From Novosphingobium hassiacum (GTDB taxonomy: Bacteria > Pseudomonadota > Alphaproteobacteria > Sphingomonadales > Sphingomonadaceae), in NCBI RefSeq assembly GCF_014196055.1, contig NZ_JACICY010000004.1:186065-250064 (forward strand): a stretch of DNA of 64,000 nt, in the 5' to 3' direction. The position numbers and the translations under genes are program-made. Position 1 is the stretch's first letter. Every line of letters starts with the position of its first letter. The notes under the pieces are model-generated. The model saw nothing but the letters and a program-made list of their open reading frames with translations, had not been told where the DNA came from and did no database searches. This document shows positions 1 to 9,015 of this stretch, in pieces.

Positions 1-1209
1 GCCACCGGCATCGACCAGAAGCTGTTCGACAGCCTTGGCCGCACGCTGGCCACCGTTCCCGACGACCTGACCGTCCACAAGACGCTCTCGCGGGTTATCG
101 ACGCCAAGCGCGAGATGTTCTCGAGCGGCTCGGGCTTCGACTGGGCGACCGCGGAAGCGCTCGCCTTCGGCAGCCTCGTCACCGAAGGTTACGGCGTGCG
201 CCTGTCCGGTCAGGACTGCGGACGCGGCACCTTCAGCCAGCGCCACGCGGTCTGGGTCGACCAGACCAGCGAGCGCAAGTACGTGCCGCTGACCACCCTG
301 CCCCACGGCCACTTCGAAGTGCTCGACAGCACGCTTTCGGAATATGGCGTGCTCGGGTTCGAGTACGGCTATGCCAGCGCGGACCCCAAGAGCCTGGTGC
401 TGTGGGAAGCGCAGTTCGGCGATTTCGCCAATGGCGCGCAGATCGTGATCGATCAGTACATCGCCGCATCCGAAGCCAAGTGGCTGCGCGCCAATGGCCT
501 CGTCATGCTGCTACCGCATGGCTACGAAGGACAGGGACCGGAGCACTCCTCCGCACGCCTCGAACGCTTCCTGCAGCTTTGCGCCGAAGACAACATCCAG
601 GTGTGCAACATCACCACGCCGGCCAATTACTTCCACGTGTTGCGCCGTCAGATGCACCGTTCGTTCCGCAAGCCTTTGATCATCATGACCCCCAAGAGCC
701 TGCTGCGCCACCCGCTGGCCAAATCGGTGACGTCCGATTTCGTCGGCGAAGGGCACTTCATGCGCATCCTTTCGGACACGCATGGCGCGCCGGACAAGGA
801 CACCAAGCGCGTCGTGCTGTGTTCGGGCAAGGTTGCTTACGACCTGATGGAAGCGCGCGATGCTGCGGAACTGGCCGACGTTCAGATCATTCGGCTGGAG
901 CAGCTCTACCCGTTCCCGGGCGAGCCGCTGGCGCTGCGCCTGTCGCGCATGCCCAATCTTGAGCACGTGGTGTGGTGCCAGGAAGAGCCCCGCAACAACG
1001 GCGCGTGGTTCTTCGTCGAGCCGATGATCGAGGAAACGCTCAAGGCGGCGAAGTCGAAGGTCACGCGGGCGCGTTATGCCGGGCGCAACGCGGCGGCATC
1101 GCCTGCGACGGGCCTCGCCAGCCGCCACCTCAGCCAGCAGGGCGCGCTTGTTGCCGATGCGCTGGGCCTGTCGGTGCGTGGTGAGATCCGCCGCCAGAAG
1201 AAGAACTGA
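1..1209 (+). CDS. sucA: 2-oxoglutarate dehydrogenase E1 component, C-terminal part
   Basis: This is the last 402 codons of the thiamine-diphosphate E1 subunit that decarboxylates 2-oxoglutarate in the TCA cycle. The frame is open from base 1, so the start lies outside the window. Visible family signatures are LPHGYEGQGPEHSSARLERF near 540 (the E1 pyrimidine-binding region) and the C-terminal stretch QLYPFPGEPL followed by WCQEEPRNNGAW. It is followed after 32 bases by sucB and then lpd, so all three subunits of the complex are encoded together, the usual alphaproteobacterial order. The only anomaly is the truncation by the window edge. Confidence 0.97.
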   Translation, partial: ATGIDQKLFDSLGRTLATVPDDLTVHKTLSRVIDAKREMFSSGSGFDWATAEALAFGSLVTEGYGVRLSGQDCGRGTFSQRHAVWVDQTSERKYVPLTTLPHGHFEVLDSTLSEYGVLGFEYGYASADPKSLVLWEAQFGDFANGAQIVIDQYIAASEAKWLRANGLVMLLPHGYEGQGPEHSSARLERFLQLCAEDNIQVCNITTPANYFHVLRRQMHRSFRKPLIIMTPKSLLRHPLAKSVTSDFVGEGHFMRILSDTHGAPDKDTKRVVLCSGKVAYDLMEARDAAELADVQIIRLEQLYPFPGEPLALRLSRMPNLEHVVWCQEEPRNNGAWFFVEPMIEETLKAAKSKVTRARYAGRNAAASPATGLASRHLSQQGALVADALGLSVRGEIRRQKKN

Positions 1210-1241
1210 TCTGTGATTTTCCTTCCCCCGAGGATTGAACT

Positions 1242-2498
1242 ATGTCGATTGAAGTGAAGGTTCCGACGCTGGGTGAAAGCGTCAGCGAAGCAACTGTCGG
1301 CCAGTGGCTGAAGAAGCCGGGCGAGGCCGTGGCGCTGGACGAGCCGATTGTCAGCCTCGAGACCGACAAGGTCGCCGTCGAAGTACCCGCACCTGCCGCT
1401 GGCGTGCTCGGGGCTTATGCCGCGAACGAGGGTGATACGGTATCGGTCGGCGCGCTGCTCGCGCTGATCGAGGACAGCGTCGCCGCTGCCGGTGGACAGG
1501 CGCCCGCGCCGCGTACCGAAGCGCCGGTCGAGCCCGCATCAGACACGCTGCCCAAGAACGCAATCGCTGCCGATGCTGCCGCGCCGAGCGCCGATGTCTC
1601 GGTGCTCTCACCTGCGGTGCGCCGCGCGGTGCTTGAATACGGCATCGACCCTTCGAGCGTGAAGGGCACCGGCAAGGACGGCCGCCTGACCAAGGAAGAC
1701 GTAACCGCCGCAGCGCAGGCCAAGCAGGCTGCACCCGCGCCCGCCGCAACGGCTCCTGCAGCCGCCCCTGCCCCGGTTGCTGCTGCCCCTGCAGGCGGTC
1801 GCAACGAGGAACGCGTCAAGATGACGCGTCTGCGCCAGACCATCGCCAAGCGCCTGAAAAGCGCGCAGGAAACCGCCGCTCTGCTGACCACGTTCAACGA
1901 CGTGGACATGAGCGCGGTGATGGAAGCGCGCGCGAAGTACAAGGACGTGTTCGAGAAGAAGCACGGCGTGAAGCTCGGCCTCATGTCGTTCTTCGCCAAG
2001 GCTTCGGTGCTGGCGCTGAAGGACATTCCTTCGGTCAACGCGCAGATGCAGGGCGATGAAATCGTCTACTTCGACTACGTCGATATCTCGGTCGCGGTCT
2101 CGGCCCCGAACGGACTGGTCGTGCCGGTGGTGCGCAACGTCGACAAGATGAGCTTTGCCGACATCGAGAAGTCGATTGCCGACTATGGCAAGAAGGCCCG
2201 CGATGGCGCGCTGACCATGGACGACATGAAGGGCGGCACGTTCACCATTTCGAACGGCGGCGTGTTCGGTGGCCTGATGTCCACCCCGATCATCAACCCG
2301 CCGCAGTCGGCCGTGCTCGGCCTGCACCGCATCGAGGATCGCCCGGTGGTCCGCAATGGCGAGATCGTGATCCGCCCGATGATGTACATCGCGCTGTCAT
2401 ACGACCATCGCATCATTGACGGACGCGAGGCGGTGACGGCACTGAAGACGATCAAGGAAGCGATCGAGGATCCGACGCGGTTGCTGATCGATTTGTGA
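1242..2498 (+). CDS. sucB: Dihydrolipoyllysine succinyltransferase (E2 of 2-oxoglutarate dehydrogenase)
   Basis: This 418-aa E2 core transfers the succinyl group to CoA. The lipoyl domain is residues 1-80, with the lipoylated lysine expected at K43 in [10 protein letters not shown]. An Ala/Pro-rich linker leads to the E1/E3-binding domain at about 122-158 ([21 protein letters not shown]), and a second linker precedes the catalytic domain from about 190. The active-site motif [13 protein letters not shown] is near the C-terminus. A run of purines and the sequence ccccgagg lies just upstream of the ATG. Length and order match the SucB/OdhB family. It is probably co-transcribed with sucA. Confidence 0.97.
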   Translation: MSIEVKVPTLGESVSEATVGQWLKKPGEAVALDEPIVSLETDKVAVEVPAPAAGVLGAYAANEGDTVSVGALLALIEDSVAAAGGQAPAPRTEAPVEPASDTLPKNAIAADAAAPSADVSVLSPAVRRAVLEYGIDPSSVKGTGKDGRLTKEDVTAAAQAKQAAPAPAATAPAAAPAPVAAAPAGGRNEERVKMTRLRQTIAKRLKSAQETAALLTTFNDVDMSAVMEARAKYKDVFEKKHGVKLGLMSFFAKASVLALKDIPSVNAQMQGDEIVYFDYVDISVAVSAPNGLVVPVVRNVDKMSFADIEKSIADYGKKARDGALTMDDMKGGTFTISNGGVFGGLMSTPIINPPQSAVLGLHRIEDRPVVRNGEIVIRPMMYIALSYDHRIIDGREAVTALKTIKEAIEDPTRLLIDL

Positions 2499-2513
2499 AT
2501 TCGAACCCAACTT

Positions 2514-2580
2514 CGTCATTCCCGCGAAGGCGGGAATCCAGGCGACGTTGGACTGGATTCCCGCCTTCGCGGGAATGACG
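2514..2580. repeat. Palindromic intergenic repeat, family A (cattcccgcgaaggcggg)
   Basis: Two arms of about 27 bases are inverted around a short loop: cgtcattcccgcgaaggcgg and its complement ending at 2580. The unit sits between sucB and lpd. Related units occur at 6894-6963 and, in shortened form, at 14726-14805. A second repeat fragment, tgctgagcttgtcgaagcat, follows at about 2609-2628. The transcript would fold into a long hairpin that could act as an mRNA boundary between the two genes; that role is inference. Confidence 0.85.
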
Positions 2581-2650
2581 AGGCGGTTGATTGCTAAGTG
2601 CCGCTCATGCTGAGCTTGTCGAAGCATGGTCGCGCAACGGAGGCCGAATA

Positions 2651-4051
2651 ATGGCTGAATACGACTACGACGTTCTTGTCATCGGTGCCGGCCCCGGCGG
2701 TTATGTTGCCGCCATCCGCGCGGCGCAACTCGGGCTGAAGACGGCCTGTGCCGATGGGCGCGAGACGCTGGGCGGGACTTGCCTTAACGTCGGGTGCATT
2801 CCGTCCAAGGCGCTGCTGCACGGGTCGGAGAAATTCGACGAGGTACGCAACGGCACGTTCGACCTGTACGGCATCAAGACCGGGCCGGTGACGCTCGACC
2901 TGACCGCGATGCAGGCGCAAAAGCTGGATTCGGTCAAGAGCCTGACCGGCGGCATCGAGTTCCTGTTCAAGAAGAACAAGGTGACCTGGCTCAAGGGCTA
3001 TGCCGCGTTCGAGGACGCGCATTCGGTGACTGTCGCGGGCCAGAAGGTGACCGCGAGGAACATCGTGATCGCCACGGGTTCGAGCGTTACTCCCTTGCCG
3101 GGCGTGACCGTGGACAACGATGCGGGCGTGATCGTTGACAGCACCGGGGGCCTCGCGCTGAACCGCGTGCCGGAACACATGGTCGTCATCGGCGGTGGCG
3201 TGATCGGGCTTGAGCTGGGCTCGGTGTGGCGGCGTCTTGGTGCCAAGGTGACGGTCGTCGAATTCCTCGACCAGTTGCTGCCCGGCATGGATGGCGACGT
3301 GCGCAAGGAAGCCGCCAAGATCTTCAAGAAGCAGGGCATGGACCTCAAGCTCTCGACCAAGGTCACGGGCGTTGCTGTCGATGGTGGCAAGGCAACGTTG
3401 ACCGTCGAACCTTCGAAGGGCGGCGAGGCTTCGACGATCGAGGCCGATTGCGTGCTGGTGGCCATCGGGCGGCGTCCCTATGTCGATGGCCTCGGCCTCG
3501 ACAAGATCGGACTGGAAGTCAACGCACGCGGTCAGGTCGAGACCGACCACGATTTCCGCACCAAGATTGATGGCGTCTGGGCGGTCGGCGACGTCATTCC
3601 CGGCCCGATGCTGGCGCACAAGGCCGAGGACGAGGGTATCGCGGTCGCCGAGAACATCGCTGGCCTTACCGGCATCGTGAACCACGACCTGATCCCCGGC
3701 GTGGTCTACACCTTCCCCGAATTCGCAGGCGTTGGCCTGACCGAGGAAGCGGCGAAAGAGAAAGGCGAGATCAAGGTCGGCAAGTTCCCGATGCTCGCCA
3801 ACAGCCGCGCCAAGACCAACCATGAGCCAGACGGCTTCGTGAAGGTGATCTCCGACGCCAAGACCGACCGCGTGCTCGGCGTGTGGTGCATTGCATCGGT
3901 CGCCGGCACGATGATTGCGCAGGCGACGCAGGCCATGGAATTCGGCGCGACCAGCGAAGACATCGCCTATACCTGCCACGCTCACCCGACTCATGCGGAA
4001 GCGCTCAAGGAAGCCGCCATGGCGGTTACGGGCAAGCCGATCCACATGTGA
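2651..4051 (+). CDS. lpdA: Dihydrolipoyl dehydrogenase (E3)
   Basis: This 466-aa FAD flavoprotein reoxidises dihydrolipoamide with NAD+. The FAD-binding motif VIGAGPGGYVAA is at about residue 10, the redox-active disulfide is in GGTCLNVGCIPSK near residue 43, and the NAD-binding motif VIGGGVIGLELGSVWRRLGA is near 180. The C-terminal dimer motif HAHPTHAEALKEAA supplies the catalytic histidine-glutamate pair. The frame is open from 2591, but the ATG at 2651 is chosen because ggagg lies 7 bases upstream and the product then begins MAEYDYDVLVIGAGPGG. It completes the sucA-sucB-lpd set. Confidence 0.97.
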   Translation: MAEYDYDVLVIGAGPGGYVAAIRAAQLGLKTACADGRETLGGTCLNVGCIPSKALLHGSEKFDEVRNGTFDLYGIKTGPVTLDLTAMQAQKLDSVKSLTGGIEFLFKKNKVTWLKGYAAFEDAHSVTVAGQKVTARNIVIATGSSVTPLPGVTVDNDAGVIVDSTGGLALNRVPEHMVVIGGGVIGLELGSVWRRLGAKVTVVEFLDQLLPGMDGDVRKEAAKIFKKQGMDLKLSTKVTGVAVDGGKATLTVEPSKGGEASTIEADCVLVAIGRRPYVDGLGLDKIGLEVNARGQVETDHDFRTKIDGVWAVGDVIPGPMLAHKAEDEGIAVAENIAGLTGIVNHDLIPGVVYTFPEFAGVGLTEEAAKEKGEIKVGKFPMLANSRAKTNHEPDGFVKVISDAKTDRVLGVWCIASVAGTMIAQATQAMEFGATSEDIAYTCHAHPTHAEALKEAAMAVTGKPIHM

Positions 4052-4077
4052 TCGGCGCAAAGGCGCTGCGCAGTTCT

Positions 4078-4176
4078 CCCCCCTCCTCTTCAGAGGAGGG
4101 GCCGGGGGTGGTGCCTTCCTTTTTCCTTCACGCCCGACGGCACCACCCCCAACCCCCTCCTCTGAAGCGGAGGGGG
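4078..4176. repeat. Palindromic intergenic repeat, family C (ccccctcctcttcagagg)
   Basis: The arms ccccctcctcttcagaggag...gggggtggtgcc and ggcaccacccccaaccccct...ggaggggg are inverted around about 30 bases. Related units lie at 24702-24795 and 34301-34341. A half unit lies inside the permease gene at 22424-22461. This copy separates lpd from the following small gene. Confidence 0.85.
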
Positions 4177-4255
4177 CTTGAGGTCGGCCCTTTTCGTTTG
4201 AACGGCGTTGGCGACGGGACTAGGTGCAAACCAACATATCGAAGGAACCCCAGAC

Positions 4256-4453
4256 ATGTCGATCAAGCTTACCCTGACCGAAGACGAAGCCGAGATCCTG
4301 ATCGATGCGCTCGACGCCGACATGGAAGGCTATCTCGAAGCGGCCAAGGAAGCGCGCGGCAACACGCGTCGCGAGGAAATGAAGACCTTCACCGAAGCGG
4401 CCGAGCGCATCGGCGCACTGAAGGCGCGGCTGGAAGCGCTGATCGGCGCCTGA
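4256..4453 (+). CDS. Conserved-looking 65-aa acidic helical protein, function unknown
   Basis: The ATG at 4256 gives MSIKLTLTEDEAEILIDALD followed by a charged helix ending in RLEALIGA. No signal peptide or membrane segment is visible. The composition, rich in Glu/Ala/Leu with regular spacing, suggests a small helical or coiled-coil cytosolic protein. A gaagga sequence about 9 bases upstream serves as ribosome site. The next gene starts five bases after the stop, so the two are probably co-translated. An in-frame ORF extends upstream to 4208 but lacks a better ribosome site. I do not recognise the family. Confidence 0.7.
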   Translation: MSIKLTLTEDEAEILIDALDADMEGYLEAAKEARGNTRREEMKTFTEAAERIGALKARLEALIGA

Positions 4454-4458
4454 GGCTT

Positions 4459-5100
4459 GTGGATACGCTCCCGACGCCCGGCCTGACCGCAGTTATAGGC
4501 GGGCTGGACCTCGTCGGGATTGCGGTGTTTGCACTGACTGGCGCGCTGCTCGCGGCAAAGCTGCGGCAGACGTTCGTGACGATGGCGTTCTTTGCGCTGG
4601 TAACCGGCGTCGGCGGCGGATCGGTGCGTGACCTGCTGATCGGCGCGCCCGTGTTCTGGGTGCGCGATCCGTGGGTTGCGCCTGTGTGCATGGGCGTGGC
4701 GCTGCTGGCGTGGTTCACGCCCAGCCGCTGGTGGGACAAGCCGGTGCTGGAATGGGCTGATGCTGCAGGTTTGGGGGCTTATGCTGTGCTCGGCACCGCC
4801 AAGGCGCTGGCATACGGCGTGACGCCCGTGCCTGCGGTGCTGATGGGCGTAATCACCGGCTGCGTCGGCGGGATCATTCGCGATGTACTGGCCGGACGCC
4901 CCTCGATCCTGATGCGGCCCGAGCTGTACGTGACGGCGGCGGCGCTGGCGGCGGTGGTGTGCGCTGGCGGCGCCGCGCTGGGACTGCCCAACGCGGTGGT
5001 GTGGCCGATTGCCGCACTCGCCGGGTTCGGCCTGCGCGGCGCGGCAATCTGGTGGCGGCTGGGTTTGCCGGTCTACAACTTTCAGCAAAAAGACAGATAG
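4459..5100 (+). CDS. TRIC-channel / UPF0126 family inner-membrane protein
   Basis: The 213-aa product has seven hydrophobic segments arranged as two repeats carrying the family glycine motifs GVGGGSVRDLLIG (about residue 50) and GCVGGIIRDVLAGRPSIL (about 135). These identify the bacterial trimeric intracellular cation channel / UPF0126 family (YicG-like), thought to pass cations or small solutes. The GTG at 4459 is chosen: it lies 5 bases after the previous stop and gives MDTLPTPGLTAVIGGLDLVG, the normal family start. The same frame is open far upstream into lpd, but that extension is antisense-like noise. Confidence 0.88.
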   Translation: MDTLPTPGLTAVIGGLDLVGIAVFALTGALLAAKLRQTFVTMAFFALVTGVGGGSVRDLLIGAPVFWVRDPWVAPVCMGVALLAWFTPSRWWDKPVLEWADAAGLGAYAVLGTAKALAYGVTPVPAVLMGVITGCVGGIIRDVLAGRPSILMRPELYVTAAALAAVVCAGGAALGLPNAVVWPIAALAGFGLRGAAIWWRLGLPVYNFQQKDR

Positions 5101-5138
5101 ACCTATCCCGTTCGTGCATGGGGCAGGACTACTGACCT

Positions 5139-6140
5139 CTACCCGATCATTTCGACCACGACCTTACCCATCGCCTGCCGGTTTTCGAGCATCGCAATCG
5201 CCTGACTGCCCTCATCCAAGGAGAACCGCGCCGAAACGCGGGGGTTGATCTTGCCGGCTTTGAGGAGGTCGAACAGTCCGGCGACCTGCGCCTTGAAGCG
5301 CTCCGGCTCGCGCGCGGTGAAAGCCCCCCAGAACACGCCGCAGACATCGCATGACTTGAGCAGCGTGAGATTGAGCGGCAATCGCGCGATGCCCGCAGGG
5401 AAGCCGACGACGAGGAAGCGGCCTTCCCATGCGATGGCGCGCAGGGCGGGTTCGGAATAATCGCCGCCGACGATGTCGTAGACGATGTTGGCGCCGGTTG
5501 GCCCGCAAGCCGCTTTGAACTTTTCGGCCAGATCCTTTGACTGCGCCTTGTCGAACGGCGCGCGGCCGTAGACCACGACGTCATCAGCACCGGCATCGCG
5601 CGCGACCTGGGCCTTCTCTTCGCTCGACACGCCAGCGATTACCCGCGCGCCATAGGCCTTGGCGAGTTCGATCGCCGAAAGTCCCACGCCTCCGGCTGCG
5701 CCAAGCACCAGCACGACGTCACCCGCCTTGATGTGGCCGCGGTCCTTGAGCCCGTGAATCGTGGTGCCATAGGTCATCAGCAGCGATGCCCCGGTGGCAA
5801 AGTCCACACCCTCGGGCAGCGCGAACAACCGCCCGACCGGGACGACGACCTTCTCGGCCAAGCCGCCATTTCCAACCATCGCGATCACCCGGTCACCGAC
5901 CGACCAACCGGTGACGCCGTCGCCCACCGCGTCGATCACGCCTGCCAGTTCGCTGCCCGGCGCATAAGGGCGCTCGGGCTTGAACTGGTAGAGATCGCGG
6001 ATCATCAGCGTGTCGGGAAAGTTGATCGAGCAGGCGCGCACGCTTACGCGAACCTGGCCCTTGGCGGGCGCGGGTTCGGGCATGTCATCGAGCACGAGCG
6101 TTTCGGGGCCGCCCACGGCGTGGGTGCGCAAAGCCTTCAT
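5139..6140 (-). CDS. NADPH:quinone oxidoreductase family protein (zinc-less MDR)
   Basis: This 333-aa medium-chain dehydrogenase/reductase has an N-terminal GroES-like domain (MKALRTHAVGGPETLVLDD, then NFPDTLMIRDLYQFKPERPY) and a Rossmann domain with LGAAGGVGLSAIELAKAYGA near residue 150. The zinc-binding cysteines of alcohol dehydrogenases are absent, which places it with quinone/enoyl oxidoreductases that use NADPH. It is a single gene between a convergent TRIC gene and leuD. The physiological substrate cannot be told from sequence. Confidence 0.9.
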   Translation of the reverse strand: MKALRTHAVGGPETLVLDDMPEPAPAKGQVRVSVRACSINFPDTLMIRDLYQFKPERPYAPGSELAGVIDAVGDGVTGWSVGDRVIAMVGNGGLAEKVVVPVGRLFALPEGVDFATGASLLMTYGTTIHGLKDRGHIKAGDVVLVLGAAGGVGLSAIELAKAYGARVIAGVSSEEKAQVARDAGADDVVVYGRAPFDKAQSKDLAEKFKAACGPTGANIVYDIVGGDYSEPALRAIAWEGRFLVVGFPAGIARLPLNLTLLKSCDVCGVFWGAFTAREPERFKAQVAGLFDLLKAGKINPRVSARFSLDEGSQAIAMLENRQAMGKVVVEMIG

Positions 6141-6227
6141 GCATTCTCTCCCAAATGCGGAATCAATCCGCTCAGGGGTTCAGGGAAGCAAGTTTTGCGC
6201 GGCTTGTGAAGGCTTTTAATTGTGCGC

Positions 6228-6836
6228 TTAAGCTGCCGCTACGGCATCGGTGCCGCGCGCGAGGAAAGGCAGATGATCGCGCATCTTTGCCTCATGGGTG
6301 CTAATCGCATCGCCGCGCGCCATCGTCAGCCCGACTTCGTCGAGACCGTTCACCAGACAGTGCTTGCGGAACGGGTCGATCTCAAAAGCGAAGCGATCCT
6401 GGAACGGGGTGGTGACGGTCTGCGCCTCGAGGTCGATCATGACCGGATCGGTCGCGGCGACCTCCATCAGCCGGTCGATCGCTTCCTGTGGCAGGACGAC
6501 GGTGAGGATGCCGTTCTTGAACGCGTTGCCCGAGAAGATGTCGGAAAAAGACGGCGCGATCACCGCTTTGATGCCCAGATCGAGCAAGGCCCACGCGGCG
6601 TGTTCTCGGCTTGAACCGCAACCGAAGTTGTCGCCCGCGATCAGGATCGGGGAACCCGAAAACTCGGCGCTGTCGAACACGTTGTCCGGATCGGCGCGCA
6701 GCACTTCGAAGGCACCGCGGCCGAGGCCCTGACGCGTGATCGTCTTGAGCCACTTCGACGGAATGATCACGTCGGTATCGACATTCTTGCGGCCGAACGG
6801 GATAGCCCGTCCTTCGATCTGGTTCACCGGTTCCAT
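6228..6836 (-). CDS. leuD: 3-isopropylmalate dehydratase small subunit
   Basis: This 202-aa swivel-domain subunit pairs with LeuC to isomerise 2- to 3-isopropylmalate in leucine synthesis. Family motifs seen are [20 protein letters not shown] at the N-terminus and [20 protein letters not shown] near residue 70. The length is typical. It is the last gene of a minus-strand series that begins with leuC at 10987, but four unrelated genes stand between them, so leuC and leuD may be transcribed separately here. Confidence 0.97.
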   Translation of the reverse strand: MEPVNQIEGRAIPFGRKNVDTDVIIPSKWLKTITRQGLGRGAFEVLRADPDNVFDSAEFSGSPILIAGDNFGCGSSREHAAWALLDLGIKAVIAPSFSDIFSGNAFKNGILTVVLPQEAIDRLMEVAATDPVMIDLEAQTVTTPFQDRFAFEIDPFRKHCLVNGLDEVGLTMARGDAISTHEAKMRDHLPFLARGTDAVAAA

Positions 6837-6893
6837 GGGGTGGCTATAGCTTCTGAGCAGTGCGTTGCAACGTCATTCCGCCCTCCTTACCTC

Positions 6894-6963
6894 CGTCATT
6901 CCCGCGCTGGCGGGGGATCCAGCACGACGGTCGCTCTGGATCCCCGCCTGCGCGGGGATGACG
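6894..6963. repeat. Palindromic intergenic repeat, family A
   Basis: The arms cgtcattcccgcgctggcgg...gatcca and tggatccccgcctgcgcggg...gacg are inverted around about 15 bases. It is the same family as 2514-2580 with several substitutions. It lies between leuD and the small gene at 7005. Confidence 0.85.
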
Positions 6964-7004
6964 AGGGATAGCGATCGGCGAAGAGCGGAAGGGTCTACGC
7001 GAAA

Positions 7005-7166
7005 TCAGTCGGTTTCGGGCACGTCGACCGGCGGCGTCTTGGGTTCGGCCTTTTCGGCGCGTTCCTTGCGGCGCGAGGTGTAGAGCAATGCGGCGGCCAG
7101 CGCCGCCGAGCCGATCGCCGCGCCTGCCATGGCTGCCTTGCCGGTCCAGTCGGTTTTCTTGGTCAC
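7005..7166 (-). CDS. Small single-span membrane protein, 53 aa
   Basis: A GTG at 7166 preceded eight bases upstream by aaggag opens a 53-codon frame. The product starts MTKKTDWTGKAAMAGAAIGS, continues with the hydrophobic AALAAALLYT, then a basic stop-transfer SRRKERAEK and a Pro-rich acidic tail. It is probably an inner-membrane protein with its charged tail in the cytoplasm. The good ribosome site and GC-rich third codon positions support translation. The family is not recognised. It sits between leuD and the DNA glycosylase, on the same strand as both. Confidence 0.72.
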   Translation of the reverse strand: MTKKTDWTGKAAMAGAAIGSAALAAALLYTSRRKERAEKAEPKTPPVDVPETD

Positions 7167-7211
7167 GCGTCAAACTCCTTGAATTCGTTACCTCAAGATT
7201 GGCCACGTGAC

Positions 7212-7724
7212 TCAGGATTGCAAGAAGGAGCCAAGGTATTTCCCCAAGCTTGACCATTGCGCCAGCTTGGCCTCGAACGTCAGCGCCGCATGTGCGGGGC
7301 TGCTCGACGGCAGTTGGACGAGTGTGAGGTGTGATGATCCGGCCAGCAGTGGCGCGCCGATTGCCGCCGATTTTGCGCCATTGAAGGCGACCGCTTCAAG
7401 GTTCGGCAAGGTTTCGACGAGCCTTGGGAGCGGGTTTGCCTCGATATCGCGGATCGCCGCATCGAGGCTGCCGGTGCGTGTGGCGGTGCCGATCGAGTCC
7501 CACAACCCTATGCCGTGATCGAGCAGGCATGCCAGCCGCGCCTCGTACTCCAGCGCCGCCACATCGCACGCGATCACGCCGCCGACCAGCCGCCAGAACT
7601 GGTTGCGCGGATTGGCGTAGTAGCGCCCCGCCGCAAGGCTCGCTTCGCCGGGCAGGCTGCCGAGGATCAGCACGCGCGAGTTAGGAGCGACGACTGGGTC
7701 GAACGACGCTTTGCGCAGGGTCAC
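7212..7724 (-). CDS. Hypoxanthine/uracil-DNA glycosylase family protein (Mug-like fold)
   Basis: The 170-aa product carries RVLILGSLPGEASL at residues 18-31 and YYANPRNQFWRLVGG just after. This is the glycine-serine-leucine-proline-glycine loop and aromatic NPxNxFW segment of the DNA-deoxyinosine glycosylase branch of the uracil-DNA glycosylase superfamily. A later segment, EAVAFNGAKSAAIG, is the second conserved loop. It removes deaminated bases in base excision repair. It shows no functional link to leucine synthesis although it sits between leuC and leuD. Confidence 0.87.
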   Translation of the reverse strand: MTLRKASFDPVVAPNSRVLILGSLPGEASLAAGRYYANPRNQFWRLVGGVIACDVAALEYEARLACLLDHGIGLWDSIGTATRTGSLDAAIRDIEANPLPRLVETLPNLEAVAFNGAKSAAIGAPLLAGSSHLTLVQLPSSSPAHAALTFEAKLAQWSSLGKYLGSFLQS

Positions 7725-7736
7725 ATCACGATCCGT

Positions 7737-7826
7737 TCGTCATTGCGAGCCGGCAGGGCGAAGCAATCCGGAGGCGGCGCGTGACGCTCTGGATTGCCGC
7801 GCGGCTGCGCCGCTCGCAATGACGAA
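7737..7826. repeat. Palindromic intergenic repeat, family B (cgtcattgcgagc)
   Basis: The arms ttcgtcattgcgagc (left) and gctcgcaatgacgaa (right) are perfectly inverted. The inner halves gcgaagcaatccgga and tctggattgccgcgc also pair in part. It is a classic intergenic hairpin unit located between the glycosylase and the zinc-ribbon gene. Only one copy of this family was seen in the window. Confidence 0.85.
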
Positions 7827-7838
7827 GGTAGGGGGGTG

Positions 7839-8960
7839 TCATGCGGGCGCAGGTTCAAGCGGCGGGACCGGCCGAGGCGGCACCGGCTTTGGCGGCACCT
7901 CCTCGTCCTTGGCGGGTGTGCCGCAGGTCATGCAGAAGCGGAAGAACGCCATCTTGCGCGTGTCGCAGGCCTGGCAGTGGTCGAACAGGGTCATCCCGCA
8001 GTGGACGCAGAAGTTGGACTCGGCGTCCCCGGTGGTGGCGATGGGGCGGTCGCAACCGGGGCAGACCTTGGCGGCCATCTTCTTGAACGCTTCGTCATGC
8101 GAAACCCGCTTGCGGCGCTCCTGCTCGGCCTGCGCTTCTACCTCGGTGCGGTGCGCGATATAGGCGCGCATGTTCTTGACGAGAAAATGCCCGGCAGCCA
8201 GCGTCAGCGCGATGCCGACGATGTAGCGGATATACCCGCCATAGCTTGGCAGATACGGCACCAGTTCGACGAAGAACACGAATACCGCCGCCAGCACGAA
8301 CCCGCGCATCAGCGGCCAGTGATCGCTCTTACGCTTCTTCATCACCATCCATGCCGCGACCCCGAGCATCGGCAGAGTGATCAGCAGCCGCAGGCCGAAG
8401 ACGCGCATCTCCTGCCAGAACATCGCGCGTTCCTGTGCTGGCAAGGCGGCATTGATCAGGTCGCTTTCGCGGGTGCGCAGTGCGTTCTCGCGCTGGTCGA
8501 GCGGGGCGCGGCTGTTCTCCAGATCGGCGATCGTCTGCTGCAGCGCGCGCTCGTTGCCCTTGAGCCGTTCGAGATCGCGCGTGCGGGCAAGGACTTCGGG
8601 GTCCTGCGCCGGATTGGTGGTGGCAGTGCGCGCAGCGATCCATGCGCGGAAGGTTTCGCCAGCCGTCGTCGATTGGCGCGTCGCCTGATCGAGTTGCAGC
8701 CGCTGAATCTCGAGCTTGTCGTCGATCCCCTGCTTGTCGCGGCCGATCTGCGCGATCTCCTGCCGGACCTGACGGACTGCCGGGGTATCGTCAGCAGGCG
8801 CGGTATAGACCTGTCCCTCGACCATCGGCAGATCGCCGATGACCAGATTGCCGAGGCCGATGATGAAGCCCGCAAACACGATCGAGACGACCCACAGCAC
8901 GATGCGATAGGCGCGTTCGGGGACGCGCACGCCTCTGCCGGTGTTGAGCCCCATACTCAT
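7839..8960 (-). CDS. Membrane protein with coiled coil and C-terminal zinc ribbons, function unknown
   Basis: This 373-aa protein has a first membrane span at about 21-41, a long periplasmic Gln/Arg-rich coiled coil at about 60-195, then three further spans at about 200-280. A cytosolic tail contains two zinc-ribbon knuckles: CPGCDRP...NFCVHCG and HCQACDT...RFCMTCG. A Pro-rich end (PPKPVPPRPVPPLEPAPA) follows. I do not recognise a named family. Paired CxxC motifs suggest metal binding and perhaps a scaffold or sensing role. It is in line with the gene at 9016 and leuC and could be co-transcribed with them. Confidence 0.82.
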   Translation of the reverse strand: MSMGLNTGRGVRVPERAYRIVLWVVSIVFAGFIIGLGNLVIGDLPMVEGQVYTAPADDTPAVRQVRQEIAQIGRDKQGIDDKLEIQRLQLDQATRQSTTAGETFRAWIAARTATTNPAQDPEVLARTRDLERLKGNERALQQTIADLENSRAPLDQRENALRTRESDLINAALPAQERAMFWQEMRVFGLRLLITLPMLGVAAWMVMKKRKSDHWPLMRGFVLAAVFVFFVELVPYLPSYGGYIRYIVGIALTLAAGHFLVKNMRAYIAHRTEVEAQAEQERRKRVSHDEAFKKMAAKVCPGCDRPIATTGDAESNFCVHCGMTLFDHCQACDTRKMAFFRFCMTCGTPAKDEEVPPKPVPPRPVPPLEPAPA

Positions 8961-9015
8961 CGTGATCCCCTCGCTATGTAAAGCGGAGGCTATGCCCTCG
9001 AACGCGCGTTGTAAA

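Noticed and set aside
2594..4060. 488-codon minus-strand ORF opposite lpd
   Set aside because: His/Arg/Asp-rich composition typical of antisense of a GC-rich gene; lpd motifs are on the plus strand.
3883..4458. Upstream extension of the TRIC gene in the same frame
   Set aside because: It overlaps lpd, a repeat and the 65-aa gene, and the family start fits the GTG at 4459.
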